A stretch of 64,000 bases of DNA from Ideonella_A sakaiensis_A. Its GTDB lineage: Bacteria > Pseudomonadota > Gammaproteobacteria > Burkholderiales > Burkholderiaceae_C. The stretch lies in contig NZ_CP182947.1 of the NCBI RefSeq assembly GCF_048320135.1, forward strand, positions 868,001-932,000. Direction: 5' to 3'. Position numbers and translations under genes: made by a program. This document shows, in pieces, positions 52,321 to 61,060 of this stretch (positions are counted from its first letter, which is position 1; each line of letters starts with the position of its first letter). Under the pieces are notes generated by a model. The model saw nothing but the letters and a program-made list of their open reading frames with translations. It did not search any database and was not told where the DNA came from.

Positions 52321-53661
52321 ATGACCCTTCGCCCCTTGTTCCGCTCGGCCGCCCTGTCGGTGGCGATCGCGACCTGTTTTGTCGGCACCTCAATGGCCGG
52401 TACCGTCACCGTCATCACCTCGTTCCCGAAGGAGCTGACACAGGCCTACAAGACGGCGTTCGAGAAAGCCAATCCGACGATCAAGCTGGAGATCCTGAAC
52501 AAGAATACCGTCCAGGGCATCGCCTATGTGCGCGAACTGGCGCCGGGCCAGCGGCCCGACATCTTCTGGGCGTCGGCGCCCGATGCCTTCGAAGTGCTGG
52601 CCGGGCTGAAACTGCTCGACAACGTGGCCGATCTGGCCAACAAGTCCGCGCCGGCGAAGGTCGGCGCGTACCCGATCAATGATCCGAAAGGCATGTACCT
52701 CGGGCAGGCGCTGGCCGGCTACGGGCTGATGTGGAATACCCGCTACATGGCGGCCAACAAGCTGCCCGCGCCGGCGCAGTGGAGCGACCTGATGAAGCCG
52801 GTCTATTTCGGCCACGTCGCAATGAGTTCGCCGTCGCGCTCCGGCACCACTCACCTGACGGTCGAGACGATGCTGCAGGGTGAAGGCTGGGAAAAAGGCT
52901 GGTCGCAGCTGCTGCAGATCGGTGGCAACTCGGCGGCGATCACCGAGCGCAGCTTCGGCGTGCCCGACGGCGTCAACAACGGCCAGTTCGGCATCGGCCT
53001 GGTGATCGATTTCTTCGGCCTGGCCGGCAAATATTCGGGCTTCCCGGTCGAATTTGCCTATCCGAACGTGACCGCGGTCGTGCCTGCCAACATCGGCCTC
53101 GTCGCCGGTGGCAAGAATGCCGCCGAGGCGAAGCAGTTCATCTCGTTCACGGTCTCGCTGGAAGGCCAGCAGCTGCTCTACGATCCGAAGATCTCGCGGC
53201 TGCCGATTCTGCCGCCTGAGCAGATGGGCGGCAAGACGCCGGCCGGTTATCCGAACCCGTTCGAGATCGCCAAACGCGCGAAGGTGCAATTTGATTCCGA
53301 CCTGTCGGAGTCGCGCTACAACCTGGTGTCGTCGCTGTTCGACCAGACCATCACCTTCCGGCTGAAGGAATTGCAGGCCGCGACGAAGGCGATCCACGCG
53401 GCCGAGGCGGCGCTGGCGAAGAAGCCGAATCCGCGCGCCGCGGCACTGGTCAAGGAAGCGCGGGAAGCCGCGTTCACGCCGGTCGTCGATGCGCAGAAGG
53501 CGGCCGACAAGGGTTTCCTCGAGGTGTTTGCTGCGAACAAGAAGGAAGCCAAGGTCAACAAGCAGGTGACCGGCCTCGAGGACCACTGGAACTCGAGCGC
53601 CCGCGCGAATTACGAGCGCGCGGTAAAGCTGGCCGACCAGGCGCTCGCGCTGGTCCGCTGA
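52321..53661 (+). CDS. ABC transporter substrate-binding protein (PgtC / Fe(III)-type)
   Basis: The 446-residue periplasmic protein has a signal peptide (AALSVAIATCFVGTSMAG) and extends well past a normal ferric-binding fold. Landmarks are VTVITSFPKELTQAYKTAFE, LAPGQRPDIFWASAPDAFEV and AGYGLMWNTRYM, a pattern shared with the phosphoglycerate-linked PgtC group. C-terminal charged helices (ATKAIHAAEAALAKKPNPRA) form an extra region. The ligand cannot be assigned: phosphorylated C3 compounds, phosphonates or iron are all possible. GGAGATTCCG precedes the ATG. Confidence 0.85.
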   Translation: MTLRPLFRSAALSVAIATCFVGTSMAGTVTVITSFPKELTQAYKTAFEKANPTIKLEILNKNTVQGIAYVRELAPGQRPDIFWASAPDAFEVLAGLKLLDNVADLANKSAPAKVGAYPINDPKGMYLGQALAGYGLMWNTRYMAANKLPAPAQWSDLMKPVYFGHVAMSSPSRSGTTHLTVETMLQGEGWEKGWSQLLQIGGNSAAITERSFGVPDGVNNGQFGIGLVIDFFGLAGKYSGFPVEFAYPNVTAVVPANIGLVAGGKNAAEAKQFISFTVSLEGQQLLYDPKISRLPILPPEQMGGKTPAGYPNPFEIAKRAKVQFDSDLSESRYNLVSSLFDQTITFRLKELQAATKAIHAAEAALAKKPNPRAAALVKEAREAAFTPVVDAQKAADKGFLEVFAANKKEAKVNKQVTGLEDHWNSSARANYERAVKLADQALALVR

Positions 53662-53677
53662 TACCGGTACGCCTGCG

Positions 53678-55465
53678 ATGACCGTCGCCACCACGGCAGC
53701 CGCCGGGCTGCCAGCTTCGCCGCGCGCGCGCACCAGGATCCGCCCCGGGGTCTGGCTCGCCGGCGGGCTCGTGCTTGCCTTCCTGCTGATGTTCCTGGTG
53801 CTGCCGGTTGGCCGGGTCTTCTATACCGCGTTCGTCGAATCCGACGGCACGCCGACCATCGGCCACTTCAGCGCCTTTTTCAGCCAGGGGCTGATGCGCG
53901 AATCGTTTTTCAACAGCCTCTACGTGGCGGTGATGTCGACGGTGTTCGCGGCACTGATCGCGGTGCCGCTGGCCTATTTCACGGTGCGCTTCGAGTTTCG
54001 CGGCGCGCTGCTGATCCAGACGCTCGGCGTGCTGCCGCTGATCATGCCGCCGTTTGTCGGCGCAGTCGCGATGCAGCTGATCTTCGGCCGTTCCGGCTCG
54101 ATCAACCTGTTGCTGAACGAATATGCCGGCATCTCGCTGCCGATCATGGAAGGGCTGAACGGCGTCATCTTCGTCGAGAGCATCCACTATTTCCCGTTCA
54201 TCCTGATGAACCTGATGGTGGCGCTGCGCAACATCGACGGCGCGATGGAAGAGGCGGCGATGAACCTCGGCTGCCGCGGCTGGCGGCTGTTCCGCCGGGT
54301 GATCTTCCCGCTCGCACTGCCCGGCTTCGTCGCCGGCGCGTCGCTGGTGTTCGTGAAGGTCTTCGACGACCTCGGCACGCCGCTGGTGCTCGGCCAGACC
54401 AACATGCTCGCGCCGCAGGCCTACCTGCGGATCACGCAGGTCGGGCTCGAGGACCCGATGGGTTATGTGATCAGCGTGATCATGATCGTATTCTCGATCG
54501 CGGCGATGGCGATGTCGGCCCGCGTGCTTGCCGGCAAGGACTATTCGACGCTGCAAAAAGGTGGTTCCGGTGTCGCCCGTCGCAAGCTGACGCCGCTCGG
54601 ATCAGTGGCCGCCTACGGCTGGATCTTCGTCGTGCTGCTGCTGGTGCTGTCGCCGCACATCGGCGTGCTGCTGCTGTCGCTGGCCAATGTGTGGAGCTTC
54701 GCACCGCTGCCCGACGCCTATACGCTCGAGCATTACGCCACGGTGTTCCAGGACTCTAGCGGCATGATCAAGAACACGCTGCTGTACTGCGGCCTGGCCG
54801 CCGGGCTCGACGTGATCCTCGGCGTGACGATCGCCTATCTGATGTTCCGCACGACGCTGCCGGCCCGCCAGTGGCTCGACTGGATCGCGACTGCATCGCT
54901 GGCGGTGCCGGGCATCGTGCTGGCAATCGGCTACCTGCGCCTGTACAAGGGGGTCGCGCTGCCCGGCACCGAGATCATGATGACCAGCACCTGGATCATC
55001 ATCATGCTCGCCTATGCGGTGCGCCGCCTGCCCTATGCGCTGCGATCCTGTGTCGCCGCGCTGCAGCAGGTGCACGTATCCCTCGAGGAGGCCGCGGAAA
55101 GCCTCGGCGCGACGAAGATGCGGACGATCCGGCGCGTCGTCGTGCCGCTGATGGCCGGCGGCATCCTGGCCGGCTTCGTCACCAGCTTCATCACCGCGGC
55201 GGTCGAACTGTCGGCGACCATCATGCTGGTCTCGGCCGAATCGCAGGCGCCGATGAGTTACGGCATCTACCTGTACATGCAAAGCGTGGCCGGCCGCGGC
55301 CCCGGCGCGGCGCTCGGCGTGCTGGCGATTGCGGTGGTGGCGCTCGGCACCTACCTGTCGCACATCGTCGTCGAACGCACCGGCAACCGGTTTGCCGTGC
55401 GGCCGATCGACGAGGAACTGCCACCGCTGGCAATCACACCGGCCGCCGCGCCGGTCAAGCCCTGA
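53678..55465 (+). CDS. ABC transporter fused permease (FbpB/ThiP type)
   Basis: The 595-residue inner-membrane protein contains two permease domains in one chain. Each has an EAA loop contacting the ATPase (EEAAMNLGCRGWRLFRRVIF and EEAAESLGATKMRTIRRVVV). About 12 helices are visible. It starts 16 bases after the binding protein gene and ends 20 bases before the ATPase gene. Confidence 0.93.
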   Translation: MTVATTAAAGLPASPRARTRIRPGVWLAGGLVLAFLLMFLVLPVGRVFYTAFVESDGTPTIGHFSAFFSQGLMRESFFNSLYVAVMSTVFAALIAVPLAYFTVRFEFRGALLIQTLGVLPLIMPPFVGAVAMQLIFGRSGSINLLLNEYAGISLPIMEGLNGVIFVESIHYFPFILMNLMVALRNIDGAMEEAAMNLGCRGWRLFRRVIFPLALPGFVAGASLVFVKVFDDLGTPLVLGQTNMLAPQAYLRITQVGLEDPMGYVISVIMIVFSIAAMAMSARVLAGKDYSTLQKGGSGVARRKLTPLGSVAAYGWIFVVLLLVLSPHIGVLLLSLANVWSFAPLPDAYTLEHYATVFQDSSGMIKNTLLYCGLAAGLDVILGVTIAYLMFRTTLPARQWLDWIATASLAVPGIVLAIGYLRLYKGVALPGTEIMMTSTWIIIMLAYAVRRLPYALRSCVAALQQVHVSLEEAAESLGATKMRTIRRVVVPLMAGGILAGFVTSFITAAVELSATIMLVSAESQAPMSYGIYLYMQSVAGRGPGAALGVLAIAVVALGTYLSHIVVERTGNRFAVRPIDEELPPLAITPAAAPVKP

Positions 55466-55485
55466 ACAAAGGATGCGGAGAAACG

Positions 55486-56571
55486 ATGAAAAAGGTATCG
55501 GTCCAGTGCCGCCACGTGCGGCTGGCATTCGGCAGCACCGAGGTGCTGAAGGATGTCAACCTCGACATCGAGCCGGGTGAATTTTTTGCGCTGCTCGGTC
55601 CGTCGGGCTCCGGCAAGAGCACGCTGCTGCGGCTGATCGCCGGCTTCAACCAGCACCAGCATGGCGAGGTGCTGATCGATGGCGCCGATGTCACCGGCAA
55701 GGCGCCATGGGAGCGCAACATCGGCATGGTGTTCCAGAGTTATGCGCTGTGGCCGCACATGACCGTCTGGGACAACGTGGCATTCGGCCTCGTCGAACGC
55801 GGTGCGTCGAAAGCGACGATCAGGCAGAAGGTCGGCGATGCGCTCGACCTGGTCAGCCTGTCGGCTTATGCGCAGCGACGCCCGAACCAGTTGTCGGGTG
55901 GCCAGCAGCAGCGCGTCGCGCTCGCACGAACCATCGTCATCGAGCCGCAGGTGCTGCTGCTCGACGAGCCGCTGTCCAACCTCGACAAGACGCTGCGTGT
56001 GCAGATGCGCCAGGAGCTGCTGGCGATGCAGCGCCGGCTCGGGCTGACGACGATCTTCGTGACCCACGACCAGGAGGAGGCGATGACGACCGCCGACCGC
56101 ATGGCCGTGCTCGACAAGGGCGTCGTGCAGCAGGTCGGCACGCCGGCGACGCTTTACGATTACCCGGTGAATACCTTTGTCGCCAACTTCGTCGGCACCA
56201 TGAACATGTTGTCGGGCAAGGTCCGCTCGCGCAGCGGCAGCGGCCTGACGCTGGATGTCGAAGGGGTCGGCGAATTGCGCTTTCCGCAACTCGCCGATGC
56301 GCCGGCGAACGACACCATCCAGGTCAGCTTCCGCCCGCATTCATTGCGTGTCGACGTCGCCGATGCGGCGCAGGATGCGCGCTTCGTCTGGGTGCCGGGC
56401 ACCGTCGAGGCAAGCGAGTTTCTCGGCGAATTCACGCGGTACCAGGTGCGTGTCGGCCAGCAGCGGCTGGCGGTCGACCATCCGCACCATGTCGGGCTGT
56501 CGACCTTCCCGGTCGGCGGTGCGGTCAGCCTCGGCATCGAACCGTCGCAAGTGCGGCTGTTCGGCGGCTAG
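55486..56571 (+). CDS. ABC transporter ATP-binding protein (CUT1/FbpC-like)
   Basis: The 361-residue protein has Walker A LLGPSGSGKSTLLRL, the Q-loop GMVFQSYALWPHMT, signature LSGGQQQRVALAR, Walker B VLLLDEPLSNLD and H-loop FVTHDQEEAM. A C-terminal TOBE-like domain runs to QVRLFGG. It powers the importer together with the preceding two genes. GCGGAGAAACG precedes the ATG. Confidence 0.95.
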   Translation: MKKVSVQCRHVRLAFGSTEVLKDVNLDIEPGEFFALLGPSGSGKSTLLRLIAGFNQHQHGEVLIDGADVTGKAPWERNIGMVFQSYALWPHMTVWDNVAFGLVERGASKATIRQKVGDALDLVSLSAYAQRRPNQLSGGQQQRVALARTIVIEPQVLLLDEPLSNLDKTLRVQMRQELLAMQRRLGLTTIFVTHDQEEAMTTADRMAVLDKGVVQQVGTPATLYDYPVNTFVANFVGTMNMLSGKVRSRSGSGLTLDVEGVGELRFPQLADAPANDTIQVSFRPHSLRVDVADAAQDARFVWVPGTVEASEFLGEFTRYQVRVGQQRLAVDHPHHVGLSTFPVGGAVSLGIEPSQVRLFGG

Positions 56572-56586
56572 GCGCGTCAAGACCAG

Positions 56587-57465
56587 ATGGAGTTGAACCA
56601 GGTCCGCGCCTTCGTCACCGTTGCCCGCGTCGGCAACGTGACCAAGGCGGCCGACCTGCTGTGCCTGACCCAGCCTGCGGTGACGGCGCAGATCAAGGGA
56701 CTCGAGTCCAGCCTCGGCGTCGCCTTGTTCGACCGCGGCGCCGGTCGGATGGCCTTGACGCGCGCAGGCGAAGGCCTGTTGCCGCAGGCCGAACTGCTGC
56801 TGGCGGCAGCCGGTGAGTTGAAAGGTGCGGCGCGCACGATGCAGGGCAAGCTGGCCGGCCGGATCGACCTTGGCCTGCCGGCGGAAACCTCCGAATTTCT
56901 GCGCACCGGCGATTTGTCGGTCGCGTTGCGCAACGACCTGCCGCTGATCGAACTGCACACGCGCAGTTTGACGGTCGGCCAGTTGCTCGACCAGGTGCGC
57001 GCCAATGCGCTGGCCGCCGCATTCACGATCAGCGTGCACCCGCCACGCGACCTCAGCTGGCAGGCATTGCGTTCGGTGCGTTACCGCGTTGCGATACCCA
57101 CCCGCCTCGCCGCCGAAATGCAGCGTGGCGGCTGGCGGGTTCTGGCCGGCCTGCCGTGGGTCGACGGCGCCGTCGATTCACATGTGCACCAGATGCTGCG
57201 CGGCATGTTCGAGCAGCATGGCCTGGCGCCGAATGTCGTGATGCGCAGCGACGACACCAGCGCCCTCGGCAGCTATGTGCGTGCCGGCAGCGCCTGCGCG
57301 CTGCTGCGCGAGGAGGTCGCGATGCCCGGCGTCGAACACGACGAATGGATGGTCTGGGGCCATGCGAAGGTCGATGCCCACCTGTATTTTTGCAATGCGG
57401 CAGAACGCTCGAGCGATCCGCTGGTGATCGCGCTGGCGTCGGCAGTGCGGGCGGTCTGGAGCTGA
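56587..57465 (+). CDS. LysR-family transcriptional regulator of the ABC operon
   Basis: The 292-residue protein has an N-terminal wHTH (RAFVTVARVGNVTKAADLLC, LTQPAVTAQIKGLESSLGVA) and an effector domain (GRIDLGLPAETSEFL). It starts 15 bases after the ATPase gene on the same strand, so it is the last gene of the importer operon and probably its local regulator. The arrangement is unlike the usual divergent LysR gene. Confidence 0.9.
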   Translation: MELNQVRAFVTVARVGNVTKAADLLCLTQPAVTAQIKGLESSLGVALFDRGAGRMALTRAGEGLLPQAELLLAAAGELKGAARTMQGKLAGRIDLGLPAETSEFLRTGDLSVALRNDLPLIELHTRSLTVGQLLDQVRANALAAAFTISVHPPRDLSWQALRSVRYRVAIPTRLAAEMQRGGWRVLAGLPWVDGAVDSHVHQMLRGMFEQHGLAPNVVMRSDDTSALGSYVRAGSACALLREEVAMPGVEHDEWMVWGHAKVDAHLYFCNAAERSSDPLVIALASAVRAVWS

Positions 57466-57508
57466 TCGCATCGCGGCGCGGCAACACCGCCCGCTGCGGC
57501 CAACCGGA

Positions 57509-58009
57509 TCAGTCGGCGAGTCCGACCTGGCCGTCGCGACCGACCACCAGCGTCGCAAACTCCTCGGCACCCTTCTTGCGCATGCGCAGCAGATCCTTTT
57601 GATAACGCTTCGCCAGCAAGGCCTTCTGCGGGTCGGAAATCAGCCGGCCGGCAACCTTGAAAAACTTGCTTTCCTCTTCCTTCAGGTGATGGCGCACCTT
57701 GTGCGAAAGCGCCTTCGCAGTTTCCAGCCAGGCATCGCCGGACTTGTCGGAAACGCTCAGTTCCTCGCACAGTTCGTCGATGTCATGGTGTTCCGACAGC
57801 GCATGGCGTGAGGCCAGCAGCCCGCCATCGGTCATCAGCATCGGCACATAGAGAAAGCGCTCCTCGGCCGCCGCATGGGCTTCGAGTTCGACCTTCAACT
57901 GCAGAAAGACGGCCTCCCGTGTCGCGGCGGACGCGCGAGCGGAAGTCAACTGGCGAGTCAGCTGACGCTGGCGCTCGTGGCTTTCATGCAGCAGATCAAA
58001 GAGGTTCAT
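57509..58009 (-). CDS. hemerythrin domain-containing protein
   Basis: The 166-residue helical protein has candidate di-iron ligands in HESHERQ, HAAAEERFLY, SEHHDIDE and RHHLKEEESKFF. These proteins bind O2 or act in iron/NO handling. It is convergent with the LysR gene and divergent from the phasin-like gene. Confidence 0.9.
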   Translation of the reverse strand: MNLFDLLHESHERQRQLTRQLTSARASAATREAVFLQLKVELEAHAAAEERFLYVPMLMTDGGLLASRHALSEHHDIDELCEELSVSDKSGDAWLETAKALSHKVRHHLKEEESKFFKVAGRLISDPQKALLAKRYQKDLLRMRKKGAEEFATLVVGRDGQVGLAD

Positions 58010-58278
58010 GTGTGAGGTCCGGTGGTCCTGGGGAACGGGTGCAATGATGCCCGATCACGCCGCAGCCACCTCGTCTCACCACTGGACATGACATCGTTGC
58101 AGTCGGTTCAGCGATGCGTAGACGCCGTGCAAGCCTAGGGCAGGCACTCTAGGGAATACCCCAGAAATGGGGTGCGCCCTCTACGGCTCCCCGGCACAGT
58201 ACAGGCATTCCGATTGGAGGCGCTTCCTGAAAAGCGGATCTCGCGGTCGGGTAGGCCAATCAACCAAAGGAGTCAGCC

Positions 58279-59016
58279 ATGTCCACGAAAAACCTTTCCA
58301 GCGTCGCCAACGAAGTCATCAACACCTACGGCATCACTGCGACCAACGTCATCAACAGCTACCGTTTCGGCGGCGAGCGCTTCATCGGCTTCGTCGACGA
58401 CCGCTTTGCCAGCGCCGTCAACCGCGGTGCCTCGGTGCTGCGCAAGGACCTGCGCTCGAACCTGATCGGCACCCAGCAGCGCATGAGCAGCTACTACGTG
58501 AAGGGTGTGCACTTCGGTACCGAACGCGCCCAAGGCTTCGTCGGCGTGGCCGTCGACCTGGCGAACAAGGGTGTCGGCATCGTGGCGTCCAATGCCGAGC
58601 GCCTCGACCGTGCCACCAAGCTGAATGCACTCGACACGCTGACCCGTGTCGCGATGCCGGCCGCCAGCATCGTCGTCAAGCTGGCCGAGAAGATCGAAGA
58701 AGGCAGCAGCATGCTGGTGACGCGTGTTGCCGGCAGCGCGGTGCCGGCGAAGGCCGTCGCGACCCGCAAGCTGAAGACCACCACCCGCAAGGCCGCGGCG
58801 ACCCGCAAGCGCGTCACGAAGACCGCCACCAAGCGTGTCAACAAGGCGATCGCTGAAGTGGCGACCGACACTTCGAACGCCGCCCGCCGCGTCTCGCGCA
58901 AGGCCAAGTCGGCCAGCGCGCAGGTCGAGGCAGCTGTCGGCGAAGCCGCCGGCAAGACCTCGAATGCCGCGCGCCGGGTTTCGCGCAAGGCAGAGGCCGC
59001 CGCCGCGGCCGCCTGA
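58279..59016 (+). CDS. phasin-like protein with a histone H1-like basic tail
   Basis: The 245-residue protein has a phasin-like helical domain to about residue 150 (NTYGITATNVINSYRFGGER, KLNALDTLTRVAMPAASIVV). From residue 158 it turns into a Lys/Arg/Ala/Thr-rich tail (ATRKLKTTTRKAAATRKRV). The 12-residue unit TSNAARRVSRKA occurs twice (198-209, 227-238). The tail resembles bacterial histone H1-like proteins and would bind DNA. AAAGGAGTCAGCC precedes the ATG. A strong terminator follows. Confidence 0.75.
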   Translation: MSTKNLSSVANEVINTYGITATNVINSYRFGGERFIGFVDDRFASAVNRGASVLRKDLRSNLIGTQQRMSSYYVKGVHFGTERAQGFVGVAVDLANKGVGIVASNAERLDRATKLNALDTLTRVAMPAASIVVKLAEKIEEGSSMLVTRVAGSAVPAKAVATRKLKTTTRKAAATRKRVTKTATKRVNKAIAEVATDTSNAARRVSRKAKSASAQVEAAVGEAAGKTSNAARRVSRKAEAAAAAA

Positions 59017-59056
59017 TCGTCTTCGCGGCGTCGCGCACGCCGCGGGCGGTTCGAAC

Positions 59057-59110
59057 GGGCCGCCGACCTGAGCTTCGATCGAAGCTGGGGTCGGCGGCCC
59101 TCTTCTTTTT
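59057..59110 (+). terminator. strong rho-independent terminator
   Basis: The 12-bp outer arms GGGCCGCCGACC and GGTCGGCGGCCC enclose the inner palindrome AGCTTCGATCGAAGCT. TCTTCTTTTT follows. It ends the phasin-like gene. Confidence 0.92.
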
Positions 59111-59254
59111 GTCGCAGGCGATCCGGAACAATCGCCGCGGATTGCGATCCCACGCTGCATGCGTCACCATTGATGCGTTCACCATCGCGCCAGCAGGCTC
59201 GTCGAGCCATGCCGGCATCAAGGCCCTCAAGGCTCACGCAGCAGGAGATCGACC

Positions 59255-59944
59255 ATGCTCTACCGCAACAAGGATCTGATCGGGCGCACTTTGAGCGCCA
59301 GCGATGGCGAAGTCGGCAAGGTGACCGACCTCTATTTCGACGACGATACCTGGACCGTGCGCTATCTGGTCGTCGACACCGGCAGCTGGCTCAGCAGCCG
59401 CAGCGTGCTGATTTCGCCTCAGTCGCTCGGTGCCGGCTCGTCGCGCGAAGGGCCGATACCGGCGACGCTGTCTCGCGAGCAGGTCGAGAACAGCCCGCGG
59501 TCGGAGACCCACCGTCCTGTTTCGCGGCAACACGAGGCCGATCTGGCGTCGCATTACGGTTACCCCACCTACTGGTTCGAGGCTGGTTTCTCGGGCACCG
59601 GCCTGATACCGATCAATGAGGCGATGCGCGAAGCGCGCCGTGCGGCGCATGCCGCGGATCCGGCCAGCGCGGCGCAGGATTCACATCTGCGCAGCGTGGC
59701 CGAGATCGTCGGCTACCACATCCAGGCCACCGATGGCGAGATCGGCCATGTCAGTGACTTCGGCATCGATCCACAGACCTGGCAGGTTCGCGAGATGATC
59801 ATCGATACGCGCAACTGGCTACCTGGCAAACATGTCCGGATCGACCTGCCGACGATCCGCGAGATCGACTGGCACGAACGCAAGGTGCATGTCGCGTTGC
59901 CGCGCGAGCAGATCAAGAGCGGAGCAGAGGCAGACGCGAAATAG
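59255..59944 (+). CDS. protein with two PRC-barrel domains
   Basis: The 229-residue protein has two PRC-barrels. The first starts LIGRTLSASDGEVGKVTDLY with a WTVRYLVVDTG strand. The second starts IVGYHIQATDGEIGHVSDFG with WQVREMIIDTR. The linker contains YGYPTYWFEAGFSG. The proteins bind partners or ribosome/photosynthetic complexes. The role here is unknown. GCAGGAGATCGACC precedes the ATG. Confidence 0.9.
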   Translation: MLYRNKDLIGRTLSASDGEVGKVTDLYFDDDTWTVRYLVVDTGSWLSSRSVLISPQSLGAGSSREGPIPATLSREQVENSPRSETHRPVSRQHEADLASHYGYPTYWFEAGFSGTGLIPINEAMREARRAAHAADPASAAQDSHLRSVAEIVGYHIQATDGEIGHVSDFGIDPQTWQVREMIIDTRNWLPGKHVRIDLPTIREIDWHERKVHVALPREQIKSGAEADAK

Positions 59945-59994
59945 CCCGTCGGCTGCCGCGGGCAGGTTGGGAAAAAACTGCAGAATTCGGGCCC

Positions 59995-60531
59995 ATGAGC
60001 TTTACCACCGAAACCCACCCCGGCGTCTGCGCCAATCCCGGTCTTGAATCGGACGGCTTCGTGCTGAACCACAGCATGCTGCGCGTGAAGGACCCGGCCA
60101 TTTCGCTCGACTTCTACACCCGGCTGTTCGGCATGCGCGTGCTGCGCAAGCTCGACTTCCCGGAGATGAAGTTCTCTCTTTATTTCCTGCATCGCCCGAC
60201 TGCCGGCGACTCGCCGCCGGACGATGTCGGCAAGCGCACCGCCTGGACATTCAGCCAGCGCGGCATCCTCGAGCTGACCCACAACTGGGGCACCGAGGAC
60301 GATCCGGAGTTCAGCTACCACGACGGCAATGCGCAGCCGCAAGGCTTCGGCCACATCTGCTTCTCGGTGCCCGACCTCGACGCGGCGATCAATTGGTTCG
60401 ATGCCAACGAGGTCGCCTACGTGAAACGGCCCGAACAGGGCAAGATGAAGGATGTCGCGTTCATCAAGGACCCGGACGGCTACTGGATCGAGATCGTCGA
60501 GCCGGCGCGGCTCGAAAAGCTCGGGCGTTGA
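59995..60531 (+). CDS. gloA: lactoylglutathione lyase (glyoxalase I)
   Basis: The 178-residue enzyme detoxifies methylglyoxal via glutathione hemithioacetal. Metal ligands fit His/Glu positions in NHSMLRVKDPAISLDFYTRL, GILELTHNWGTEDDPEF, GFGHICFSVPDLDAAINWF and DPDGYWIEIVEP. The long form matches proteobacterial/eukaryotic type glyoxalase I. It ends 60 bases before a bidirectional terminator shared with tmRNA. Confidence 0.94.
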   Translation: MSFTTETHPGVCANPGLESDGFVLNHSMLRVKDPAISLDFYTRLFGMRVLRKLDFPEMKFSLYFLHRPTAGDSPPDDVGKRTAWTFSQRGILELTHNWGTEDDPEFSYHDGNAQPQGFGHICFSVPDLDAAINWFDANEVAYVKRPEQGKMKDVAFIKDPDGYWIEIVEPARLEKLGR

Positions 60532-60590
60532 CGGACGCAGGACTTTTCTTCACAGGCCTGTCGATCGCGACGAGCGCCTGGCACGCGGGC

Positions 60591-60627
60591 AAAAAAAACC
60601 CCGAGGCGTCTCCGCTCGGGGTTTTTT
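60591..60627. terminator. bidirectional rho-independent terminator
   Basis: A8 precedes and T6 follows a stem CCCCGAG/CTCGGGG, which AA/TT pairs extend. It serves gloA (+) and tmRNA (-). Confidence 0.9.
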
Positions 60628-60651
60628 ATCGGCCGTTGCAGGCCGCTGATC

Positions 60652-61024
60652 TGGTGGAGCCGGGGGGAATCGAACCCCCGTCCGCAAGCCATCATCAGGC
60701 AGTTCTACATGCTTAGCTGACTGATTTGGTTTTAAGGATCAATACCGCGCAGCAGCACGCTGTATCAACCCCGAGTCACTTGATTTGATCCCCAGGTGAG
60801 TGACCCAAGAGGGGACGAGCCAATGTGAATGACTTCGCAGCTTTTCGGGTTACCCCTCAAGCCCGGCCCATCGGCCAACCGTTGCGAAGCTCACCGGTTT
60901 TAAGCGGCGAGAGCGTACGTAGAGTCGTTCGCAGTTACTTTGTTTCCAGATGGATTTACGAGCTGACTGGTGCTCGGCATGCCCTGTTCCAAATCCGCAC
61001 CCGCGTCGAAGCCAGGTCGGCCCC
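60652..61024 (-). ncRNA. ssrA: tmRNA (one-piece), tag ANDSTYALAA
   Basis: The 373-nt RNA rescues stalled ribosomes with SmpB. The tRNA-like ends pair (5' GGGGCCG, 3' CGGCTCC then ACCA), and CCA is encoded. The T-arm has GGGGGTTCGATTCCCCC. The open frame inside runs GCG AAC GAC TCT ACG TAC GCT CTC GCC GCT TAA, giving ANDSTYALAA. Its 3' end lies 24 bases upstream of the bidirectional terminator. There is no split into two pieces. Confidence 0.97.
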
Positions 61025-61033
61025 AGGACTCGT

Positions 61034-61060
61034 AGTTTAGGCCATCCGGGGTAGTTTCAA
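61034..61060 (-). promoter_or_regulatory. candidate tmRNA promoter inside the 3' end of gph
   Basis: On the reverse strand TTGAAA (61055-61060) and TAAACT (61034-61039) are separated by 15 bases. TAAACT overlaps the gph stop codon and lies 9 bases before the tmRNA 5' end. The 15-base spacing is short, so a shifted -10 is possible. Confidence 0.4.
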
